A stretch of 64,000 bases of DNA from Mesorhizobium erdmanii USDA 3471 (GTDB taxonomy: Bacteria; Pseudomonadota; Alphaproteobacteria; Rhizobiales; Rhizobiaceae), in assembly GCF_000472705.1 (NCBI RefSeq), contig NZ_AXAE01000011.1:248001-312000 (forward strand). Reading direction: 5' to 3'. Within the stretch, counting starts at the first letter, position 1; each line of letters begins with the position of its first letter. Positions 57,966 to 64,000 of the stretch are shown piece after piece. The translations under genes were made by a program, and so were the position numbers. The notes beneath the pieces are model-generated. The model did not search any database. It saw only the letters and a program-made list of their open reading frames with translations, and was not told the DNA's origin.

Positions 57966-58149
57966 TGTTTTCCAATCCGTCGCCGCCAAGCGAACAGCGA
58001 TTGCCGCTGCCGTGTCTTCCTTTCGCTCGCTACGATCTTATATAATGCTCACAGTCCGGTAACGACAAGGCGATGAGCGCCGCTGTCCTGGCCGGGGAGT
58101 TCACGCCGCTTACGGGGCTGGAAACGGGGCGAGTTTCCGACGCCGAAAG

Positions 58150-58202
58150 GTCGTGGTCCGTTCAACTCGTTCCTCCTTGGAGAGGAACTACGGGAGACGC
58201 CT
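58150..58202 (+). promoter_or_regulatory. Candidate THF-II riboswitch (folE RNA motif)
   Basis: Directly upstream of folE: an outer CCGT/ACGG pairing, an asymmetric loop containing TCAACTC, then a perfect inner stem GTTCCTC-cttgga-GAGGAAC, followed by ACGGGAGACGCC. The GGGAG that should be the ribosome-binding site is part of the outer pairing, so translation would be off when folded. The compact two-stem form and its position match the folE motif known in alphaproteobacteria to bind tetrahydrofolate. A TATAAT box at 58041-58046 could be its promoter. No covariance check was possible. Confidence 0.6.
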
Positions 58203-58205
58203 TTT

Positions 58206-58838
58206 ATGGATGCCGTCATCAAGAAACTCATGCCCCAGTCCGCCTATATGGAAAAGCCGGTCACCGACCGTCCGAGCGAAGCCGAGGTCGAGGCCGCCGT
58301 GCGCACGCTTTTGCGCTGGACCGGTGACAATCCGGACCGCGAAGGTCTGATCGACACGCCCAAGCGCGTGGCCAAGGCCTTCCGCGAAATGTTCGGCGGC
58401 TATGACATGTGTCCGGCCGATGAGCTCGGCCGCACCTTCGAAGAGGTCGCCGGCTACGACGATCTCGTCATCGTCAGGGACATCCAGTTCCATTCGCATT
58501 GCGAGCACCACATGGTGCCGATCATCGGCAAGGCGCATGTCGGTTATCTGCCGGACGGCAAGGTGGTCGGCCTGTCCAAGATCGCGCGCGTCGTCGATAT
58601 CTTCGCGCATCGCCTGCAGACGCAGGAAGCGCTGACCGCGCAGATCGCCGGCGTCATCCAGGATGTGCTCAATCCGCGCGGCGTCGCTGTCATGATCGAG
58701 GCCGAGCATATGTGCATGGCCATGCGCGGCATTCGCAAGCAGGGTTCGACCACGCTGACCTCCACCTTCACCGGCGTCTTCAAGGACACGCCGGAGGAGC
58801 AGGTCCGTTTTGTCACCATGGTGCGTGGCGGGGCGTGA
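58206..58838 (+). CDS. folE: GTP cyclohydrolase I
   Basis: 210 residues. Converts GTP to dihydroneopterin triphosphate, the first step of folate synthesis. Zinc and catalytic residues lie in [23 protein letters not shown] (Cys/His pairs) and [25 protein letters not shown] 58206 is 9 nt after GGGAG, which is also part of the proposed riboswitch. Gene order folE-hisI with a 42-base gap suggests cotranscription. Confidence 0.97.
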   Translation: MDAVIKKLMPQSAYMEKPVTDRPSEAEVEAAVRTLLRWTGDNPDREGLIDTPKRVAKAFREMFGGYDMCPADELGRTFEEVAGYDDLVIVRDIQFHSHCEHHMVPIIGKAHVGYLPDGKVVGLSKIARVVDIFAHRLQTQEALTAQIAGVIQDVLNPRGVAVMIEAEHMCMAMRGIRKQGSTTLTSTFTGVFKDTPEEQVRFVTMVRGGA

Positions 58839-58880
58839 GCCCCTCGCCGGCGTCACGGTCAACAGGAAAATAGACCGGCG

Positions 58881-59339
58881 ATGTCGGCACTGGAATTTCC
58901 CAAAGCTTCGTCAGACAAGAAGGCCCTGGAAGAAGGCGCGGTGTTGTCACCGCGCTTCGACGCCGCCGGCCTCGTCACCGTGGTCGTCACCGATGCCGAA
59001 GACGGCATGCTGCTGATGGTCGCGCATATGAATGCGCAGGCATTGGCTCTGACGCTGGAAACCGGCATCGCCCACTACTGGTCGCGCTCGCGCAACGCGC
59101 TGTGGAAAAAGGGCGAAACCTCGGGCAATTTCCAGCATGTCGTCGAGATGCGCACGGACTGCGACCAGGACGCATTGTGGCTTCGCGTGAAAGTGTTGGG
59201 CCACGACGCAACCTGTCACACCGGCCGGCGTTCCTGCTTCTATCGGACGGTGGGGCTGACCGACGGCAAGGTGACACTTGCCGACGATGGCAGCAAGCAG
59301 CTGTTCGATGCGGAAAACACGTATCGGAAGCCTTTGTGA
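58881..59339 (+). CDS. hisI: Phosphoribosyl-AMP cyclohydrolase (histidine biosynthesis)
   Basis: 152 residues, the HisI-only form without the HisE domain. The motif [25 protein letters not shown] is followed by [17 protein letters not shown] and the metal site [35 protein letters not shown]. It opens the PR-AMP ring in step 3 of histidine synthesis. Isolated from other his genes here. Confidence 0.97.
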   Translation: MSALEFPKASSDKKALEEGAVLSPRFDAAGLVTVVVTDAEDGMLLMVAHMNAQALALTLETGIAHYWSRSRNALWKKGETSGNFQHVVEMRTDCDQDALWLRVKVLGHDATCHTGRRSCFYRTVGLTDGKVTLADDGSKQLFDAENTYRKPL

Positions 59340-59420
59340 ACTATTCCATATTCACAAACCACTCACGTTCACTATTCTCAAACATCCTTCTGATACAAGG
59401 GATGTGGGACAAGGGAGATC

Positions 59421-60395
59421 ATGATGCTCGAGTGGGCGTCATTGCGTAACAGACCAGACGTTCGAGAAGCCAACGGCCTCTCCTCGTCCGGCGGCGCACC
59501 GGAAACCAAATCTCCAGGAAAAACAGGCATTTCGCTCGCTTTGGGCGGCGGTTGCGCCCGGGGCTGGGCCCATATCGGTGTGCTGCGCGCGTTGGACGAA
59601 GCGGGCATCGAAGTCTCGATGATCGCCGGCACCTCTATCGGCGCGCTGGTCGGCGGCTGTTATCTCGCCGGCAAACTGGACGAGCTGGAAGAGTTCGCCC
59701 GCGGCCTGACCAAGCGGCGCATTTTCGGCCTGCTAGATCTCAATCTGCGCGGCAGCGGCCTGTTTGGCGGCATGAAGCTGGATGCCCGCCTGCGCGAACA
59801 TGTGAACGGCGTCCGTTTCGAGGAGCTGCCCAAGCCTTTCGTCTGCGTCGCATCGGAAATCCGCACCGGCCACGAGATCTGGCTGTCGAGCGGCTCGCTG
59901 ATCACAGCCATGCGCGCGTCCTACGCACTGCCTGGCGTGTTCGAGCCGGTAAACTGCAACGGCCGCGTGCTGGTCGACGGCGCACTGGTCAACCCGGTTC
60001 CTGTGTCGGTCTGCCGCGCCTACGAGCAGCCGCTCGTCGTGGCGGTCAACCTTCACTACGACCTGTTCGGCCGCGCAGCCGTGATCAAGCACAGCGCCGG
60101 CGAGCTGGTCGTCGAAAAGGACGCACCGCGCGGCGGGCGTGTTGATGCCGAGCACCAGTCGCATCAGACACGCCTCGGCATCACCGGCGTCATGGTCGAG
60201 GCCTTCAACATTATCCAGGATCGCATCTCGCGCGCCAGGCTGGCCGGCGATCCGCCCGACATGTCTCTGCAGCCCAAGCTCAGCCATATCGGCCTCACCG
60301 AATTCCATCGCGCCGACGAGGCAATCCAGCTCGGCTACCAGGCAACCATGGCGCAGATTGGTGAGCTGAGCCGGCTGCAGACCGTTCTCGCCTGA
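59421..60395 (+). CDS. Patatin-like phospholipase (RssA-type)
   Basis: 324-residue serine hydrolase with the catalytic dyad Ser72 in IAGTSIGALVGG and Asp186 in VLVDGALVNPVP. The oxyanion loop is LALGGGCARGWAHIGVLRAL. Starts with ATGATG after AAGGGAG. Without a signal peptide it is likely cytoplasmic or peripherally membrane-bound. The 81-base region before it is unusually A/T rich and probably holds the promoter. The stop is 7 bases from the stop of convergent recJ. Confidence 0.9.
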   Translation: MMLEWASLRNRPDVREANGLSSSGGAPETKSPGKTGISLALGGGCARGWAHIGVLRALDEAGIEVSMIAGTSIGALVGGCYLAGKLDELEEFARGLTKRRIFGLLDLNLRGSGLFGGMKLDARLREHVNGVRFEELPKPFVCVASEIRTGHEIWLSSGSLITAMRASYALPGVFEPVNCNGRVLVDGALVNPVPVSVCRAYEQPLVVAVNLHYDLFGRAAVIKHSAGELVVEKDAPRGGRVDAEHQSHQTRLGITGVMVEAFNIIQDRISRARLAGDPPDMSLQPKLSHIGLTEFHRADEAIQLGYQATMAQIGELSRLQTVLA

Positions 60396-60402
60396 TCAAA
60401 CC

Positions 60403-62184
60403 TCAGGCCCTTGCGGCGTCGATGATGCGAAACTGCACCGTCCGGTTGCCGTTCCAGTAATTGCCCGACAGCGAGCCAGCGACATGCACGGTCTTGCCCC
60501 GGTTCTTGAACAGGAACTCGCCAAGCACCGTATCGACGGCGCGAAAGGCGATCGCCTGGATACGGCCACCACTGTCCGACTGCAATTCGCAGCGTATATG
60601 GTTTGTGCCGACCGGCCGTGCGTCGGCCAGCCGATGACGCGGCAGCACGAAAACCGGAGGGACATGGCCGGCGCCGAATGGGCCAGCCTTTTCCAAGGCG
60701 TCGAGCAGGTTGAGCGTTGCGCCCTCGGCAGCGAGCGCGCCGTCGATCGCCAGGCTTTCCTCGTCCTGTAGCCGGAAAACGTCGGCGGCCGCCCGTTCCT
60801 CGAAAAACGCCCTGAGTTCGCCGAGCTTGGCGCGCTCCACGGTTATGCCGGCCGCCATGCCATGGCCGCCGCCCTTGACGATCAGTCCGGCAGCGGCGGC
60901 CTCGCGCACCAAACGGCCGAGATCGAAGCCCGACACCGAACGGCCCGAACCGGTACCGATTCCCACGGCATTGAAGGCGATGGCGAAAGCCGGCCGCCGC
61001 GCGTGATCCTTGAGCCTCGAGGCGAGCAGGCCGACGATGCCGGGGTGCCAGCTGTTGCTTGCGGTGACGATGATCGCCGGTCCATTGCCACCGGCAAGCT
61101 CCGCATCGGCTTCGGCGCGCGCCTGGGCCAGCATCTCCTGCTCCATCTGTTGCCGTTCCTGGTTCAGCCGGTCGAGCGTCTCCGCGATGGTCCGAGCCTC
61201 GACCGGATCGTCCGTTGCAAGCAGCCGGCTGCCAAGCGCCGCATCGCCGATACGCCCGCCGGCATTGATGCGCGGACCGATCAGATAGGCGAGATGAAAG
61301 GTGCTGATCGGCTCGCCGATACGAGAAACCCGCGCCAACGCGGCCAGCCCTTCATTCTTCTGCTGGCGCGCCATTTGCAGCCCTTTGACGACGAAGGCAC
61401 GATTGACGCCGGTGAGCGGCACCACGTCGCAAACGGTCGCCAATGCAGCGAGATCGAGCAGCGAAAGCAGGTCGGGCGGCGCAAAATCGCTGACGCCACG
61501 CAGGATTTTTGCGGCCTGCACCAGAGCGAGGAAGACCACGCCGGCGGCACACAGATGGCCCTGCCCGGAAAGATCGTCGTCGCGGTTTGGATTGACGACG
61601 GCAATCGCCGCCGGCAAGGCTCCGCCGACCTGGTGGTGGTCGAGCACCACGACATCGGCGCCGGCTTCATTGGCCGCATCGACGGAAACGGCGCTGTTGG
61701 TGCCGCAGTCGACGGTGACGATCAGCGTCGCGCCGCGCGACACGAGTTCGCGCATGGCATCGGGATTGGGGCCGTAGCCCTCGAAAATGCGATCCGGGAT
61801 ATAGATTTCCGACGGCACCGAGAAATGCGCCAGGAACCGCTTCAGCAAGGCGGACGAGGCGGCGCCGTCGACATCATAGTCGCCGAAGATCGCTACCTTT
61901 TCCCTGGCCATCACCGCGGCCGCGATGCGGGCGGCGGCCTTGTCCATGTCGGTCAGTGAGGCAGGATTGGGCAACAGGTCACGGATCGTCGGATCAAGGA
62001 AGCGCTCGGTCTCATCGGCGGTGACGCCGCGTCCGGCCAGAACGCGCGCGACGATGTCGGGCACGCCATGGCCCTGCGCGATGGCAAGCGCCGTCATGTC
62101 CTGCCGTTCGGTCAGCCGGTGCTCCCATGCGAGACCGGTCGCCGATTGCCTGACATCGAGGAAGAGGCGCCTGTCGCCCATCAT
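60403..62184 (-). CDS. recJ: Single-stranded-DNA-specific exonuclease RecJ
   Basis: 593-residue DHH phosphoesterase in mismatch and recombination repair. The signature aspartates are in VAIFGDYDVDGAASSALL and VVVLDHHQVGGALPAA. The DHHA1 region includes GGRIGDAALGSRLL and VKGGGHGMAAGITVERAKLG. The start is chosen at MMGDRRLFLDVRQSATGLAW (ATG 62184), as in relatives. A further ATG at 62223 sits in the dispersed-repeat copy at the gene's 5' edge and would add 13 residues. Usually near glpX, as here. Confidence 0.94.
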   Translation of the reverse strand: MMGDRRLFLDVRQSATGLAWEHRLTERQDMTALAIAQGHGVPDIVARVLAGRGVTADETERFLDPTIRDLLPNPASLTDMDKAAARIAAAVMAREKVAIFGDYDVDGAASSALLKRFLAHFSVPSEIYIPDRIFEGYGPNPDAMRELVSRGATLIVTVDCGTNSAVSVDAANEAGADVVVLDHHQVGGALPAAIAVVNPNRDDDLSGQGHLCAAGVVFLALVQAAKILRGVSDFAPPDLLSLLDLAALATVCDVVPLTGVNRAFVVKGLQMARQQKNEGLAALARVSRIGEPISTFHLAYLIGPRINAGGRIGDAALGSRLLATDDPVEARTIAETLDRLNQERQQMEQEMLAQARAEADAELAGGNGPAIIVTASNSWHPGIVGLLASRLKDHARRPAFAIAFNAVGIGTGSGRSVSGFDLGRLVREAAAAGLIVKGGGHGMAAGITVERAKLGELRAFFEERAAADVFRLQDEESLAIDGALAAEGATLNLLDALEKAGPFGAGHVPPVFVLPRHRLADARPVGTNHIRCELQSDSGGRIQAIAFRAVDTVLGEFLFKNRGKTVHVAGSLSGNYWNGNRTVQFRIIDAARA

Positions 62185-62221
62185 GCGTTTTGCCAATTCA
62201 TTGTTGGCGGCAGGATAGTGC

Positions 62222-62252
62222 ATGTCGCCCAAAAGTATGCAGCGGTTCTGGG
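62222..62252. repeat. Dispersed repeat B, truncated copy
   Basis: ATGTCGCCCAAAAGTATGCA and about 11 following bases match the first 31 bases of the element at 45555 with two differences. The palindromic right half is missing. It lies just upstream of recJ and includes an in-frame ATG that lengthens the recJ reading frame. Confidence 0.6.
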
Positions 62253-62282
62253 ATAGGCACAGCCAGGAAAATTCAAGGGAAA

Positions 62283-62507
62283 CTACGCTTTCCGACTTGC
62301 GGCCCGACGCCGGATCCATTCGTCGGCCGCATCCCCCATCGCCTTTTCCCGACCGTCCTTGAGCCAGGCCATGAAAGGCCGGTCGAACCTGAACGCATCG
62401 CCGCATTCGCGGGTGAGAAAGCGGCGGACATTCTGGGTATTGCGATAGGATTTCGTGACGGGCGTGGCACGCGAAATCGGATCCGCGTGCCAATCGAACG
62501 CTTTCAT
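62283..62507 (-). CDS. DUF6434 domain protein
   Basis: 74-residue small protein consisting essentially of one domain: FDWHADPISRATPVTKSYRN, then RRFLTRECGDAFRFDRPFMA and MGDAADEWIRRRAA. These match the DUF6434 pattern, often found with SAP domains, though no SAP domain is present. ATG 62507 follows GAGGATTGACG. It is located between recJ and glpX. The function is unknown, with DNA association only guessed from the family. Confidence 0.75.
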   Translation of the reverse strand: MKAFDWHADPISRATPVTKSYRNTQNVRRFLTRECGDAFRFDRPFMAWLKDGREKAMGDAADEWIRRRAASRKA

Positions 62508-62579
62508 CGTCAATCCTCGCGCGGCCAGGTTCAGATGCGGCCAAGGGCTAACAACTGCGGCGCCGCTTCGCAAGGATGT

Positions 62580-63563
62580 CTAGAACTTATCCAGATCCTG
62601 ATGCCGGGCCTTGATCTCCCGCACTGTTCGTGACGACGAGCGCAGCACGATCGTGTGCGTGGTGATCGTGGTGCGGCCGAACTTGACGCCGGCCAGCATA
62701 TTGCCGTCGGTGACGCCGGTGGCCGCGAACAGCACGTCGCCGCGCGCCATATCTTCCGCATGATAGATCCGCTTTGGATCGGAAATGCCCATCTTCGCCG
62801 CGCGGGCGATCTTCTCGGGTGTGTCAAGCAGCAGTCGGCCCTGCATCTGGCCGCCAGTACAGCGCAGCGCAGCCGCGGCCAGCACGCCTTCCGGCGCGCC
62901 GCCGGTGCCGAGATAGATATCGATGCCGGTTTCTTCCGGGTCCGTGGTGTGGATGATGCCGGCCACGTCGCCGTCGCCGATCAGCCGGATCGCTGCTCCC
63001 GTGGCGCGCACGGCCTCGATCAACCTGGCATGGCGCGGACGGTCGAGGATGCAGGTGGTGATTTCGGACACGGCGACACCCTTGGCCCGGGCCAGGCTTG
63101 CGATGTTTTCGGCCGCCGGGGCATCGATATCGATGACGCCCTCGGCATAGCCCGGACCAATGGCGATTTTGTCCATGTAGACGTCGGGCGCGAACAGCAG
63201 GCTGCCCTTCTCGGCGATGGCGATGACGGCCAGTGCGTTGGGCAGGTTCTTGGCGCAGATCGTCGTGCCTTCGAGCGGATCGAGCGCGATATCGACCGCC
63301 GGACCTTTGCCGGTGCCGACCTCCTCGCCAATATAGAGCATCGGCGCCTCGTCGCGCTCGCCCTCGCCGATCACCACCGTGCCCTTGATGGCCAGGCGGT
63401 TGAGCTCCTGGCGCATGGCGTCGACCGCGACCTGGTCGGCAGCCTTCTCATCGCCGCGGCCGCGCAGCCTGGCGGCTGCCACGGCGGCCCGTTCGGTGAC
63501 GCGCGCCAGTTCCATGGTGAGTATCCGGTCAAGGCCGGCGACGATGTTCTGGGCCACATTCAT
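62580..63563 (-). CDS. glpX: Fructose-1,6-bisphosphatase class II
   Basis: 327 residues. Gluconeogenic phosphatase with the metal and substrate sites VVIGEGERDEAPMLYIGEEV and DIALDPLEGTTICAKNLPN, plus GIDIYLGTGGAPEGVLAAAA. Full length for GlpX. In many Rhizobiales hom precedes glpX and recJ follows; here a DUF6434 gene and a repeat lie between glpX and recJ, and hom does not immediately precede it. Likely its own promoter in the 205 bases upstream. Confidence 0.95.
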   Translation of the reverse strand: MNVAQNIVAGLDRILTMELARVTERAAVAAARLRGRGDEKAADQVAVDAMRQELNRLAIKGTVVIGEGERDEAPMLYIGEEVGTGKGPAVDIALDPLEGTTICAKNLPNALAVIAIAEKGSLLFAPDVYMDKIAIGPGYAEGVIDIDAPAAENIASLARAKGVAVSEITTCILDRPRHARLIEAVRATGAAIRLIGDGDVAGIIHTTDPEETGIDIYLGTGGAPEGVLAAAALRCTGGQMQGRLLLDTPEKIARAAKMGISDPKRIYHAEDMARGDVLFAATGVTDGNMLAGVKFGRTTITTHTIVLRSSSRTVREIKARHQDLDKF

Positions 63564-63707
63564 TTTCGGGAAATCCTCGTTCGCACACCGCCTCCCGCCG
63601 GAGGCGCGCCTGTTTTGTCAAACGAGCATGACAACGGCAAGACCCGCCGCAAGTTTTATCGAAAGACCAGCAATATCAATCGATTGAACCGTATTCCGAA
63701 CAAGGTT

Positions 63708-63735
63708 GCGGCCCGGTCGCAAACAACCGGGCCGC
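63708..63735. terminator. GC-rich hairpin between glpX and the small membrane gene
   Basis: GCGGCCCGGT and ACCGGGCCGC form a perfect 10-bp stem with an 8-nt loop, downstream of the small membrane-protein gene. No U-run follows on either strand, so it may be Rho-assisted or a stability element. The rest of 63564-63768 holds nothing recognisable. Confidence 0.4.
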
Positions 63736-63768
63736 CATGAAAACGCACAAATCGAGGGCTTTTTCGAT

Positions 63769-63936
63769 CTAGAAAACCGCGAGGTATTTGAGCAGCGAAA
63801 TGATGCCGATGATGATGACGATGATCTGCACGATCTGCCGCATCCTGGCGTCGAGCGGCAGGCGTTGCACCAGATAAAGAACGAGAATGATGACGAGGAA
63901 TGTGATCAGGATGCCGATCAACATGGATGAAGCCAA
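63769..63936 (-). CDS. Small membrane protein, Thivi_2564 family
   Basis: About 55 residues with two hydrophobic helices: MLIGILITFLVIILVLYLV, a short loop with PLDARMRQIV, then QIIVIIIGIISLLKYLAVF. This matches the Thivi_2564-type small membrane proteins of unknown function. I place the start at TTG 63936, 5 nt after a strong AAGGAGGG. ATG 63924, four codons later, is the alternative but lies about 17 nt from that site. Starts further upstream run toward the window edge without support. Confidence 0.6.
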   Translation of the reverse strand: MASSMLIGILITFLVIILVLYLVQRLPLDARMRQIVQIIVIIIGIISLLKYLAVF

Positions 63937-64000
63937 AATGCCCTCCTTGGAAAGGATTTTCTGAACGAGTGCCGGCAATGCCGGCTCTCGGCCGAAGCGC

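Noticed and set aside
58073..58327. 84-codon plus frame covering the folE leader
   Set aside because: It overlaps the riboswitch-like fold and the real folE start in another frame; no ribosome-binding site and no similarity seen.
62224..62544. 107-codon N-terminal extension of the recJ frame
   Set aside because: It runs through the dispersed repeat and into the DUF6434 gene, and the extra residues have no RecJ character.

Overview
The window is high-GC chromosomal DNA of an alphaproteobacterium. It is most likely a Rhizobiales member close to Mesorhizobium. The case rests on divK-pleD with a DUF3572 gene, a Pol IV gene under a GTTC-N7-GTTC SOS box, the glpX/recJ neighbourhood, a gcvTHP operon behind a tandem glycine riboswitch, a folE leader resembling the alphaproteobacterial folE (THF-II) motif, and palindromic intergenic repeats of the kind seen in rhizobia. 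Nearly everything looks like stable housekeeping chromosome. I see no rRNA, tRNA, CRISPR, prophage or complete insertion sequence.

Layout. 1-4.3 kb (minus): a cut-off sugar-type ABC solute-binding protein, a PLP trans-sulfuration-type enzyme and a GntR/FCD regulator with its probable operator, then an FAD monooxygenase. 4.5-7.8 kb: cell-cycle/c-di-GMP regulators pleD and divK, DUF3572, and a HAD hydrolase gene broken by one stop codon. 7.8-14 kb: a DUF2125-type periplasmic protein, a GNAT, SOS-regulated dinB, a palindromic repeat, a small secreted protein, an EamA exporter and a K+-channel-like protein with a C-terminal Cys4 ribbon. 14-19.7 kb (minus): dnaE and the biotin-dependent acyl-CoA carboxylase alpha subunit. 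20-22.3 kb: glutathione-dependent formaldehyde oxidation (adhC, gfa), then YaiI and DUF1345. 23-25.2 kb: a cytochrome b/molybdopterin oxidoreductase pair with an atypical GNAT. 25.2-31 kb: a two-module unknown protein and the glycine cleavage operon. 31-41.1 kb (minus): a diguanylate cyclase and a Tad/Flp pilus assembly operon (cpaB, cpaC, small lipoprotein, cpaE, cpaF, tadB, tadC, unknown, tadD). No pilin or prepilin peptidase is present in the window.

41.4-64 kb: parE, a FUSC exporter, a repeat, DUF2336, a MaoC/CitE-like pair, a gene remnant, flavin reductase plus nitroreductase, a secreted protein, a PlsC-type acyltransferase, thrS, a methyltransferase, a class D beta-lactamase, yidD, a LysR regulator with a divergent small ORF, a NifU/SufU-like protein lacking its third cysteine, folE, hisI, a patatin-like phospholipase, recJ, a DUF6434 protein, glpX and a small membrane protein.

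The most interesting signals are regulatory or structural: two RNA switches (glycine and probable THF-II), an SOS box and a FadR-type operator that both argue for shorter gene starts than the longest ORFs, two families of dispersed palindromic repeats (one with an apparently internally deleted copy), a nonsense-interrupted gene, and an uncharacterised protein built as an A-B-A-B duplication.
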